A stretch of DNA of 5,761 nt, taken from Candidatus Izemoplasmatales bacterium (GTDB lineage Bacteria > Bacillota_I > Bacilli_A > Izemoplasmatales > Hujiaoplasmataceae). The stretch is from positions 1 through 5,761 of the forward strand of contig JAQVPE010000061.1 of the NCBI GenBank assembly GCA_028702245.1, read 5' to 3'. This document shows positions 1 to 5,703 of this stretch, in pieces. A program made the translations under genes and the position numbers. A model generated the notes under the pieces. It was given only the letters and a program-made list of their open reading frames with translations, was not told the DNA's origin and ran no database searches. Within the stretch, counting starts at the first letter, position 1, and every line of letters starts with the position of its first letter.

Positions 1-405
1 TTGCGCCTGCCAATAGCTGTCCATCTGCGCGAAGCCCTTTTTGACACACTCAACCTGATCAAGAAGCACAAGCGGCCCGATCTTAAAGGAGTGATGCACT
101 GTTACTCCGGCAGCGCTCAGGCGATGCTTGATTTCCTTGCTTTGAACATGTATATTTCCTTGGCCGGACCGGTGACTTTCAAAAACGCCCGCGTTCCCAA
201 AGAAGTAGCTGCCCAAGTGCCTATCGAGAGGCTTCTCATTGAAACCGATTCACCCTATCTTGCGCCTCATCCTTATCGTGGCAAACCCAACGAACCGAAG
301 TATCTTCGTCATATAGCCGAGGAGATCGCCTCCATCAAAGGAATATCGTACGAGGAAGTTGCCGAAGCGACCTCGCTTAATGCCAGAAACTTGTTCGGGC
401 TGTAA
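1..405 (+). CDS. tatD: TatD-family metal-dependent deoxyribonuclease, C-terminal part (5' truncated by window edge)
   Basis: This is the last 134 residues of a TatD-family hydrolase, a TIM-barrel, divalent-metal-dependent cytoplasmic DNase. Family members are usually about 255 residues, so roughly the first 120, including the N-terminal HxH metal site, lie before the window. The TTG at base 1 simply falls in frame and is not the start. Visible hallmarks, numbered from base 1, are the His in PIAVHLREA (H8), the MHCYSG motif (H33), the ISLAGPVTFKNA strand, and the ETDSPYLAPHPYRGKPNEP signature with metal-binding D83. The end, with helix HIAEEIASIKG and the final ATSLNARNLFGL, is typical and complete, stopping at TAA 403-405. 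A terminator follows 16 bases later, so this gene ends its own transcription unit. The family assignment is secure. The substrate of this particular member is not shown by the sequence. Confidence 0.95.
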   Translation: MRLPIAVHLREALFDTLNLIKKHKRPDLKGVMHCYSGSAQAMLDFLALNMYISLAGPVTFKNARVPKEVAAQVPIERLLIETDSPYLAPHPYRGKPNEPKYLRHIAEEIASIKGISYEEVAEATSLNARNLFGL

Positions 406-420
406 AAAGATGATTTGTTT

Positions 421-459
421 AGGTAATAGACATTTTAAAGGCTATTGCCTTTTTTTCTT
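421..459 (+). terminator. Intrinsic terminator after tatD
   Basis: The 9-bp stem AGGTAATAG (421-429) pairs with CTATTGCCT (442-450), with one G-U pair and a 12-base loop. A T-rich tail (TTTTTTCTT, 451-459) follows directly. It lies 16 bases after the tatD stop and before the ychF promoter. There is no adjacent A-tract on the left side, so I read it as acting on the + strand only. Confidence 0.85.
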
Positions 460-486
460 GTAAATAGGCCGTGCATATATTACAAT
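458..486 (+). promoter_or_regulatory. Probable sigma-A promoter of ychF
   Basis: A -35 of TTGTAA (458-463, 4/6 to TTGACA) and a -10 of TACAAT (481-486, 5/6 to TATAAT) are separated by exactly 17 bases. Transcription would start near 493, giving a leader of about 19 bases before the ychF ATG. The -35 overlaps the last bases of the upstream terminator tail. Its position between a terminator and a ribosome binding site supports the call. No operator-like repeat is seen. Confidence 0.7.
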
Positions 487-497
487 TATACCGTGTC

Positions 498-502
498 AGG
501 AG
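498..502 (+). promoter_or_regulatory. Ribosome binding site that decides the ychF start
   Basis: AGGAG at 498-502 touches the in-frame ATG at 503 but lies 9 bases before the ATG at 512. Only the second is at a workable distance. It also gives the family-typical N-terminus MGLKAGIIGLPNVGKTT. Confidence 0.85.
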
Positions 503-511
503 ATGATCAAT

Positions 512-1615
512 ATGGGACTCAAAGCGGGAATCATCGGTTTGCCAAACGTTGGCAAGACCACTTTGTTCAATGCCGTTATCAAAGCTAAGATGCCGGCCAT
601 CAACTATCCGTTTGCGACGATCGAGCCGAATGTGGGCGTAGTCGAAGTTCCCGACTGGCGCATGGAAAAACTTATCGAGATCTATAAGCCCCGAAAAGTC
701 GTCTACACATCCTTTGAACTGACTGATGTCGCCGGTCTTGTCCGGGGATCTTCGAAGGGCGAAGGCTTGGGAAACCAATTTCTATCATACATCAGGAGTT
801 GCGATTCCTTGTGCCAGGTTGTCCGCTGTTTTGATGATTCCGATGTTATCCATGTCGAGGGCACGATCGATCCCATCCGCGACATCGAGACGATCCAACT
901 CGAACTGATCTTCGCCGATCTCGAAGTTGTCGAGAAACGTTTGCCCAAGATCGAGAAGCGCGCTCAAACCAAAGCTGACAACGAAGCTGTGGAGGAATAT
1001 CACATTTTGAAAAGAATCCATGATCAACTCATGGACGAAAAGCCGATCAGGAGTCTTTCCATAACCAAAGAAGAGCAAAAAATCATCAAGAATTTTAGTT
1101 TTCTAACTGCGAAGCCGATGCTTTATGTCTGTAATATCTCCGAAAGCGAACTCGAAAATCCCGAGCAAAATGAAGCTGTTCAGAAAATCAAAGAAAGAGC
1201 GAAGATTGAAAACGCAAGAATCACGGCAGTCAGCGCAAAAATCGAGCAGGAGCTATCTGAACTCGAAGAGGCCGACAGACTCCAGTTTATGGCCGAACTC
1301 GAAATCAAACAGTCGGGACTTGATGATTTGATTCGGAAAACCTATGATTTGCTTGGCCTTGAGACCTTCTTCACCGCAAGTGAAAAGGAAGTTCGTTCAT
1401 GGACGTTTCGAAAAGGGATGAAGGCCCCCGAGTGCGGTGGCGTGATCCATTCTGACTTTGAAAAAGGGTTTATCCGGGCTGAGACGATTGCTTTTCTTGA
1501 TTTGCTCTCCTCCGGTAGCGAAACCAAAGCCAAAGAGCTTGGCAAATACCGTCTTGAAGGCAAGGAATACGTTGCCAAGGATGGGGATATTTTCCATTTT
1601 CGGTTCAATCTTTAG
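512..1615 (+). CDS. ychF: Redox-regulated ATPase YchF (OLA1/YchF subfamily of Obg-like P-loop NTPases)
   Basis: A 367-residue protein of the usual family length (about 363-367) and intact. YchF is a cytoplasmic P-loop NTPase linked to ribosomes and stress responses; unlike most Obg-family members it prefers ATP. The P-loop is GLPNVGKT (residues 9-16) and the G3 region is DVAGLVRGSSKGEGLGNQFL (from residue 72). The G4 position reads NISE (208-211) rather than NKxD, the change associated with ATP preference, and a G5-like SAK is at 243-245. The hydrophobic Leu after DVAG replaces the catalytic Gln of classical GTPases. A helical insert covers about residues 130-200. A TGS domain fills the C-terminus from about residue 280 and ends in DGDIFHFRFNL. 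The start at 512 is set by AGGAG at 498-502. The next gene begins 16 bases after the TAG stop, so ychF heads a transcription unit. In Bacillus it lies next to rpsF; here three genes intervene. Confidence 0.97.
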   Translation: MGLKAGIIGLPNVGKTTLFNAVIKAKMPAINYPFATIEPNVGVVEVPDWRMEKLIEIYKPRKVVYTSFELTDVAGLVRGSSKGEGLGNQFLSYIRSCDSLCQVVRCFDDSDVIHVEGTIDPIRDIETIQLELIFADLEVVEKRLPKIEKRAQTKADNEAVEEYHILKRIHDQLMDEKPIRSLSITKEEQKIIKNFSFLTAKPMLYVCNISESELENPEQNEAVQKIKERAKIENARITAVSAKIEQELSELEEADRLQFMAELEIKQSGLDDLIRKTYDLLGLETFFTASEKEVRSWTFRKGMKAPECGGVIHSDFEKGFIRAETIAFLDLLSSGSETKAKELGKYRLEGKEYVAKDGDIFHFRFNL

Positions 1616-1631
1616 AAAAGAGGCTTTATAT

Positions 1632-2351
1632 ATGGAGAAGACCGATAATCACACTTATCAGGACCGATTCTTTCTATTTGGCATCGATCCAAAACAGGCA
1701 TTAGCGCTTTGTGAGATATGTGGCAGAGGCGATATCGATGTACTTGACACCAATGATGGAGTAACTCTACTGGCCAATTCAAACACGTTAGCGAGCCGCG
1801 ATGGATTGAGAAAAGCGATTACAGAGAAACTGAATGATTATCTGATCGGACCGCCTGGAGAGACGATCGAACAGATTCTCGTTGATATTCTTAAAAAGAA
1901 AAACATCGAGATAACTACGGCTGAATCCGTCACCGGAGGGATGATCGCTTCAAGAATCATCAATGTTCCCGGAGCATCCAAGATCATCAAGCAAGCGTAT
2001 GTTGTCTATGACAGATCGACCAAGGCAAGTGTTCTCGATATCCCGGTTTCTTTTATAGAACGACACGGGGAAGTCAGCTTGGAAGTTGCTCGGGAAATGG
2101 CCAGAAAAGCGCAATTGCTCACTAAATCGGATATCGTCGTTTCGACGACCGGATATGCCGGACCTTCGGGAAAAGAGGAATCAGATCCAGTTGGCACTGT
2201 TTGTTTCGGCTTTAGCATTTTTAAGCAGGTCACGACTTTGGAAAGAGTGTTTTCAGGAACAAGAAACGATATCAGGCAAAAAGCGACAGCGTTCGCTTTG
2301 GGATATGTGATAAACAAACTAACCCGAAACGGAGATGACAAATATGAGTAA
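1632..2351 (+). CDS. CinA/PncC-type nicotinamide-nucleotide amidohydrolase family protein lacking the N-terminal MocF domain
   Basis: A 239-residue cytoplasmic protein. Residues from about 76 form a CinA C-terminal domain. This family deamidates nicotinamide mononucleotide to nicotinate mononucleotide in the pyridine-nucleotide cycle. Motifs seen are AESVTGG (97-103, usually AESCTGG) with the expected nucleophile S99, and YDRSTK (126-131) in place of YSNxAK, keeping Tyr and Lys at the same spacing. Also present are NVPGASK, GEVSLEVAREMA, TGYAGPSG (173-180), DPVGTV and FSGTRNDIR. Residues about 11-72 (DRFFLFGI...DYLIG) resemble the small middle domain of full-length CinA. The MoaB/MocF-like first domain is absent: CinA is usually about 410 residues and stand-alone PncC about 160, so this is an intermediate form. 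The ATG at 1632 follows AAAAGAGG (1616-1623) by 8 bases. The reading frame stays open upstream to 1458, but that part lies inside ychF and is discounted. The 3' end overlaps the next gene by 8 bases, implying coupled translation. Activity on NMN is inferred. Confidence 0.85.
   Translation: MEKTDNHTYQDRFFLFGIDPKQALALCEICGRGDIDVLDTNDGVTLLANSNTLASRDGLRKAITEKLNDYLIGPPGETIEQILVDILKKKNIEITTAESVTGGMIASRIINVPGASKIIKQAYVVYDRSTKASVLDIPVSFIERHGEVSLEVAREMARKAQLLTKSDIVVSTTGYAGPSGKEESDPVGTVCFGFSIFKQVTTLERVFSGTRNDIRQKATAFALGYVINKLTRNGDDKYE
2331..2334 (+). promoter_or_regulatory. Ribosome binding site that decides the DUF1295 gene start
   Basis: GGAG at 2331-2334 abuts an in-frame ATG at 2335, too close to serve it. 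It stands 9 bases before the in-frame ATG at 2344, which is taken as the start. The site lies inside the end of the CinA-like gene, fitting translational coupling. Confidence 0.75.
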
Positions 2352-3231
2352 TCGAACCAAGTCGTTACTGGCACTTCTAGGTATGTATCTTGTCGCATTT
2401 TTGGCGGGATTCTTAACCTATCTGCTGGTTTCGCCCGTGATCGTTAGTCCGCTTTGGCGAATGCTAGCCGCAGATGTTGTCGGCACTATTGTGATTTGGG
2501 GATTTGGGCTGCTTGTGAAAAACGCCAGTACCTATGATCCCTACTGGAGCGTGGTGCCGCCACTGATCGTGACCGCGTGGATCCTGATCCTCAATGTCGA
2601 ACTCAGTTTCTCCGTGGCTTTGCTTTTGATCGGTATCTCTTTTTGGGCGATCAGATTGACCTACAACTGGTTGATCAACTGGACCGATTTCAATCATCAA
2701 GACTGGCGCTACACCATGATTCGCAACACCAAACCGGAGATTTGGTTTCTCTCTAACTTCTTTGGCATCAATATGATGCCGACCATGATCGTCTTTGCGC
2801 AGCTGATTGCGGTCTATCACTTCCTCGTATTGGCTCCCGCTCTCAATGGCTTTGTGATCTTGGGTTTTATGGTTATTATTGGCGCAACGTCACTTCAATT
2901 CATATCCGATAGACAGATGCTGAGATTCCGGTTAGCCAATACCGATCGGAAGAAATGCATCAGCGACGGGCTTTGGAAATATTCAAGGCATCCCAACTAT
3001 TTTGGCGAAGTCTCGGTTTGGTGGGGCGTTTGGTTGATAGCCGGCCCCGGCTCCGGAAGGTTTGACTTCCTTGTCGTTTTTCCGGCATTGATGACATTAT
3101 TATTTCTTTTCATCAGTATTCCGATGATGGAGAAGAAGATGATCGCTTCTAGACCCGATTATCTTCTTTATAAGAAACAAGTTTCCATGTTGGTACCCTT
3201 CTTTCCGCGAAAGGAAAGAGAACATTCCTGA
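2344..3231 (+). CDS. DUF1295 family integral membrane protein (steroid 5-alpha-reductase/isoprenylcysteine methyltransferase-like fold)
   Basis: A 295-residue polytopic membrane protein. Several hydrophobic segments are visible, roughly at residues 6-30, 43-57, 70-84, 88-102, 145-162, 166-184 and 243-260. Family signatures are YDPYWSVVPP (64-73), RLTYNW (104-109), a W-x-D-x-N-HQDWRY stretch (113-123), FFGINMMPT (139-147) and the C-terminal GLWKYSRHPNYFGEVSVWW. The SRHPNYFGE block is the core of DUF1295 and is shared with steroid reductases and isoprenylcysteine methyltransferases, where this region forms the cofactor-binding end. Length matches the family (about 260-300), with no break or missing motif. 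A role in reducing or modifying a membrane lipid is an inference from fold family; no bacterial substrate can be named. It overlaps the upstream CinA-like gene by 8 bases and ends in TGA, 28 bases before the MFS gene, so it sits in the middle of a polycistronic unit. Confidence 0.9.
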   Translation: MSNRTKSLLALLGMYLVAFLAGFLTYLLVSPVIVSPLWRMLAADVVGTIVIWGFGLLVKNASTYDPYWSVVPPLIVTAWILILNVELSFSVALLLIGISFWAIRLTYNWLINWTDFNHQDWRYTMIRNTKPEIWFLSNFFGINMMPTMIVFAQLIAVYHFLVLAPALNGFVILGFMVIIGATSLQFISDRQMLRFRLANTDRKKCISDGLWKYSRHPNYFGEVSVWWGVWLIAGPGSGRFDFLVVFPALMTLLFLFISIPMMEKKMIASRPDYLLYKKQVSMLVPFFPRKEREHS

Positions 3232-3236
3232 TTACG

Positions 3237-3262
3237 AAAGGATTGCCGTCTAAGACGGCTTG
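3237..3262 (+). promoter_or_regulatory. Shine-Dalgarno and hairpin just before the MFS start codon
   Basis: AAAGGA (3237-3242) is 17 bases from the TTG start at 3260, normally too far. Between them lies a perfect inverted repeat, GCCGTC (3245-3250), TAA loop, GACGGC (3254-3259), ending at the base before TTG. If it folds in the mRNA, the site and start codon are brought close together, as known for phage T4 gene 38. There is no T-run after it, so it is not a terminator. Confidence 0.5.
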
Positions 3263-4504
3263 GACATTACGCAAGTGAGGCTTTGGAACCGTAATTTTAC
3301 GATTTTGACCGTCGGGTCATTCATCTCCGCTTTCGGCAGTGCCGCCGCGGGGATCGCTTTTGGCATTTTGGTTTACAAAAACACCGGGTCGCCAATGATA
3401 CTGGCTTTTTTCACGATTGCCAACATTATTCCCAGAATCATCACCAATTTTGTGATCGGCCCGTTTATCGACCGGCATTCGCGACGGAATATCATTGTCG
3501 CGATCGACTACTTCTATGGGTTCTTGTTCCTCGCTCTCGGGTTTATTCTTTATTCGGGGTATTTCAACGTTTTGCTCTTCACTTTCGTAGCGGCATTTCT
3601 CGGAGTAATCGATACGACTTATCAAACGGCGTTCATGAGTCTCTATCCCGAGGTCATCAGTGAGGGTTATCACTCGAAGGCCTATTCGATTTCAAGCTTG
3701 ATCTGGCCGATATCGGCGGCTGTCATGGCCCCGGTCGCCGCGTTTTTCATCGAGAACTACGGAAACGGCGTGGCACTGCTCATGTTTTTTAATGCGATCA
3801 CTTTTTTTATTACCGCTTCGATCGAGTTATTGATCAAGGTTGATGAGAAACTCAATCAAAATCTTGTCAAAGGACCGCAATTCATCGCTGACCTTAGGGA
3901 AGGCATCCATTATTATAAAAAAGAGCGGGGGATACTCGGGATTGGCATCCTGTTTGCGGCGTTTTCGTTTGTCTATGCCGCAAGCGACCTTCTCCGAATG
4001 CCTTATTTCGTTTCCTCCGAAATCTACACGATTCAACATTTTTCTTTTTTGATCTCGGCTTCGGCCATCGGTAGAATGGTGGGAGGCATCATCCATTATG
4101 CTTTCAAATACCCGAAGGAAAAGAAGTTCCTGATTGCCGTCACTGTTTATATCACAGTTGAGATTTTGAGCGCGACCATGCTGTTTTATCCCATCTATGC
4201 TTTGATGATCGTCGCCAGTTTCATCGTCGGTCTCCTTTCTGTCACTTCTTTCAACATCAGGATGAGCGCTACCCAGACCTATATTCCGAATGCGATCCGC
4301 GGCCGGGTCAATTCGACACAACAGTTGATGTGGAATTTTGGTGCGATTCTGGGAGCTTTGATCACCGGTATCGCCGCCGAATACGCCGGAATCGATTACC
4401 GGTTCATCATTCTTGCCTCGTCAGTCGTCAGTCTTTCCGCGGTTCTCTTGATTCCGATCAGAATGAAAAACGAATTCAAGCGGATTTATAACGTCGACGT
4501 CTAA
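3260..4504 (+). CDS. Major facilitator superfamily transporter, DHA3/MefA-like (MFS_3) drug-efflux type
   Basis: A 414-residue inner-membrane transporter with about 12 hydrophobic segments in two six-helix halves. Segments lie at about residues 13-40, 46-66, 78-100, 103-125, 143-165, 168-192, 225-245, 258-280, 288-308, 312-334, 355-373 and 380-400. A charged cytoplasmic loop (about 193-222) separates the halves. The MFS motif A is clear between helices 2 and 3: GPFIDRHSRR (67-76). The N-terminus LWNRNFTILTVGSFIS and the late YIPNAIRGRVNSTQQLMWN segment are typical of the macrolide-efflux/enterobactin-exporter group, usually about 400-420 residues. Substrate is unknown and resistance should not be assumed. 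An in-frame TAA at 3251-3253 limits the start to bases 3254 onward. TTG at 3260 is favoured because of the ribosome binding site and hairpin before it; GTG at 3275 is possible but has no ribosome binding site. The gene is the last of the ychF unit, and no terminator is visible after its TAA. Confidence 0.88.
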   Translation: MDITQVRLWNRNFTILTVGSFISAFGSAAAGIAFGILVYKNTGSPMILAFFTIANIIPRIITNFVIGPFIDRHSRRNIIVAIDYFYGFLFLALGFILYSGYFNVLLFTFVAAFLGVIDTTYQTAFMSLYPEVISEGYHSKAYSISSLIWPISAAVMAPVAAFFIENYGNGVALLMFFNAITFFITASIELLIKVDEKLNQNLVKGPQFIADLREGIHYYKKERGILGIGILFAAFSFVYAASDLLRMPYFVSSEIYTIQHFSFLISASAIGRMVGGIIHYAFKYPKEKKFLIAVTVYITVEILSATMLFYPIYALMIVASFIVGLLSVTSFNIRMSATQTYIPNAIRGRVNSTQQLMWNFGAILGALITGIAAEYAGIDYRFIILASSVVSLSAVLLIPIRMKNEFKRIYNVDV

Positions 4505-4532
4505 CTTTTTAAGATATCGGACATGCTAATTG

Positions 4533-4561
4533 TGGACAAAGACTAGTGATTATGATATAAT
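4533..4561 (+). promoter_or_regulatory. Strong sigma-A promoter of the rpsF-ssb-rpsR operon
   Basis: A -35 of TGGACA (4533-4538, 5/6) and a perfect -10 TATAAT (4556-4561) are separated by 17 bases, with an extended -10 TG at 4553-4554. Transcription should start near 4567-4568. The stretch from 4541 to 4562 recurs at 5683-5704 with one mismatch, at the promoter of the next operon. Confidence 0.92.
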
Positions 4562-4567
4562 TACTAA

Positions 4568-4621
4568 CCGTGAGAATTCTCACTACCTTGCTGCCAAAGC
4601 AGCCATTAGACCAGAAGGAGG
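4568..4621 (+). promoter_or_regulatory. Structured rpsF leader, candidate S6:S18-binding autoregulatory element
   Basis: Two hairpins are visible in the roughly 60-base leader. GTGAG-AATT-CTCAC (4570-4583) is a perfect palindrome whose first G ends a CCG at 4568-4570. GCTGC-CAAA-GCAGC (4590-4603) is the second. CCTT at 4586-4589 could also pair with AAGG at 4615-4618, part of the AAGGAGG ribosome binding site (4615-4621). That would stack on the second hairpin and leave an 11-base bulge containing ACCA. In many bacteria the S6:S18 complex binds a leader of this general design (a CCG in a bulge flanked by stem and hairpin) and represses its own operon. The structure is seen in the sequence; the regulatory role is inferred from gene context and the known motif. 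The fit is imperfect because the CCG is at the first hairpin, not in the bulge. Confidence 0.6.
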
Positions 4622-4628
4622 AAACATT

Positions 4629-4919
4629 ATGAGAAAGTACGAGATCATGTATATCATCCGCCCCAATCTCGAACAAGAGGCCAGGGCCGCACTGATCGGT
4701 GAACTTAACACAATTTTGACCGATCGCGGCGCTGAAAACTTGACCGTCAATGAATGGGGAACACGTGATTTGGCTTATGAGATCGCCGATTTCAAAAAGG
4801 GCTACTATGTAGTTGTAGGCGTCATGGCTTCACCTGAAGCCACCGCTGAAATGGATCGCGTCATGAAGATCAAAGAAGACGTCCTGCGCCATATCATCAT
4901 ATCAAGAGAAGAGAAGTAG
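4629..4919 (+). CDS. rpsF: Small ribosomal subunit protein bS6
   Basis: A 96-residue protein of normal bS6 length. bS6 forms a heterodimer with bS18 and binds the central domain of 16S rRNA in the 30S platform. The sequence carries the family's ferredoxin-like pattern: MRKYEIMYIIRP at the N-terminus, VNEWGTRDLAYEIADFKKGYYVVV in the middle and MDRVMKIKEDVLRHIIISREEK at the end. The ATG at 4629 lies 7 bases after a full AAGGAGG (4615-4621). The frame is open further upstream to 4530, but that stretch crosses the promoter and leader and is not coding. First gene of the rpsF-ssb-rpsR operon, with ssb 16 bases downstream. Probably subject to S6:S18 feedback through its leader. Confidence 0.98.
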   Translation: MRKYEIMYIIRPNLEQEARAALIGELNTILTDRGAENLTVNEWGTRDLAYEIADFKKGYYVVVGVMASPEATAEMDRVMKIKEDVLRHIIISREEK

Positions 4920-4935
4920 GACGGGAGGGGTCATC

Positions 4936-5355
4936 ATGTTAAACAAAGTCTTAATGATCGGCAGAATGGTCAGGGACCCGGAATTAAGGTACACCAACAA
5001 CAATATTCCCGTTGCGTCCTTCACCCTGGCGGTTAACCGCCCGTTTCAGAGTTCTAGCCAGAATCAGGACAACAATGCCGATTTCTTTAGCTGCACTGTT
5101 TGGCGCAAATCAGCCGAAAACGTCAGCAAGTACTGCAACAAGGGCAGCCTTGTCGCCGTTGAAGGCAGACTGCAGACCCGCGATTACATGGATGAAAAAA
5201 ACAACGTCAAACGTTATGTCACCGAAATCATTTGCGACCAAGTCGTATTTCTTGATCCAAAACCCCAATCCGATAATTACCAGCCTCAAGAAAAAGCCAA
5301 AAAAGATGAAGCCGAAAGCAAAATCGACATCATCGAAGACGATTTGCCATTTTAA
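4936..5355 (+). CDS. ssb: Single-stranded DNA-binding protein SSB
   Basis: A 139-residue SSB, within the usual 110-180 range. It coats single-stranded DNA at replication forks and repair sites, acting as a homotetramer. The OB-fold covers about residues 1-106: MLNKVLMIGRMVRDPELRYT, then VASFTLAVNRPF, DFFSCTVWRKSAENVSKYCNKG (W56 is the usual stacking aromatic), LVAVEGRLQTRDY and CDQVVFL. A short charged, flexible linker (about 107-133) follows. The acidic tip EDDLPF at the end is the partner-recruiting tail (usually DDDIPF), so the protein is complete. GGGAGGGG (4923-4930) precedes the ATG by 5 bases. It lies between rpsF and rpsR, the standard Firmicutes arrangement, and is co-transcribed with them. 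Confidence 0.98.
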   Translation: MLNKVLMIGRMVRDPELRYTNNNIPVASFTLAVNRPFQSSSQNQDNNADFFSCTVWRKSAENVSKYCNKGSLVAVEGRLQTRDYMDEKNNVKRYVTEIICDQVVFLDPKPQSDNYQPQEKAKKDEAESKIDIIEDDLPF

Positions 5356-5373
5356 ACCCAAGGAGGTCCAACC

Positions 5374-5634
5374 ATGTATACAAAGCCACAAGGCGCCGCT
5401 CCATCAGGATATCGCGGTGGCCGGAAACGCAATCGCAAACGCTGTTATTTTACCGATAACAAAATCACATATATCGATTTCAAGGATTTCGAACTTTTGA
5501 AAAGATTCATCTCCGAAAGAGGCAAGATCCTTCCAAGACGCGTTACCGGTACCAAAGCGTACTACCAGAAACATCTGGCGGTGGCGATCAAACGCGCTCG
5601 CTTCATGGCGCTTTTGCCGTTCGTAAAGGAATAA
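5374..5634 (+). CDS. rpsR: Small ribosomal subunit protein bS18
   Basis: An 86-residue bS18, slightly longer than the common 70-80 because of a basic, Gly-rich N-terminal extension (about residues 1-20). It binds 16S rRNA together with bS6 in the 30S platform. The conserved core is present: [20 protein letters not shown], then [20 protein letters not shown] and [14 protein letters not shown]. Only one Cys is present, so this is the zinc-free form. The ATG at 5374 follows AAGGAGGT (5360-5367) by 6 bases, 18 bases after the ssb stop. The usual GTSAKYQRKL segment reads [10 protein letters not shown], a mild variation. Last gene of the operon, with a terminator starting 7 bases after the stop. 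Confidence 0.98.
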   Translation: MYTKPQGAAPSGYRGGRKRNRKRCYFTDNKITYIDFKDFELLKRFISERGKILPRRVTGTKAYYQKHLAVAIKRARFMALLPFVKE

Positions 5635-5640
5635 AAGTTC

Positions 5641-5668
5641 AAAAAGACTCCTCGAGTCTTTTTTTCTT
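5641..5668 (+). terminator. Intrinsic terminator of the rpsF-ssb-rpsR operon
   Basis: A perfect 10-bp stem, AAAAAGACTC (5641-5650) with GAGTCTTTTT (5654-5663), has a 3-base loop and a T-tract running on to 5668. The A-run on the left mirrors the T-run, so weak termination in the opposite direction is also possible. The tail CTTTTTTTCTTGT is identical to that of the terminator after tatD. Confidence 0.93.
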
Positions 5669-5673
5669 GTCGT

Positions 5674-5703
5674 TTGTAAATCGACTATTGATTATGATAT
5701 AAT
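5674..5703 (+). promoter_or_regulatory. Sigma-A promoter of the downstream gene
   Basis: A perfect -10 TATAAT (5698-5703) with extended TG (5695-5696) and a -35 of TTGTAA (5674-5679, spacer 18) lie just after the terminator. Start of transcription is expected near 5710. It shares TGATTATGATATAATT with the rpsF promoter. Confidence 0.88.

Noticed and set aside
1458..1631. Upstream in-frame extension of the CinA-like gene
   Set aside because: It overlaps the conserved C-terminus of ychF in another frame, resembles no protein, and a good ribosome binding site marks ATG 1632.
2006..2398. Reverse-strand open frame across the CinA-like/DUF1295 junction
   Set aside because: Shadow of two well-supported coupled genes; no family resemblance.
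3043..3054. GC-rich inverted repeat GCCGGCCCCGGC inside the DUF1295 gene
   Set aside because: It encodes a Gly-Pro-Gly linker with a 2-base loop; explained by codon content.
3229..3294. TGA of the DUF1295 gene read as Trp (genetic code 4)
   Set aside because: TGG is used for Trp throughout and the DUF1295 protein is already full length at this TGA, so it is a normal stop.
3827..4321. Long reverse-strand open frame (164 codons)
   Set aside because: It is antisense to the MFS gene, highly charged with no recognisable motif, and has no promoter or ribosome binding site that I can see.
4491..4500. Palindrome ACGTCGACGT at the end of the MFS gene
   Set aside because: It has no loop and no clean T-tract at its foot, and lies in coding sequence, so it is not a credible terminator.
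4530..4628. Upstream extension of the bS6 frame
   Set aside because: It crosses the promoter and leader; bS6 begins at MRKYEIMY behind AAGGAGG.
5012..5500. Plus-strand open frame overlapping ssb and rpsR
   Set aside because: Out-of-frame shadow rich in Lys and Ser; both ssb and rpsR are unmistakable in their own frames.
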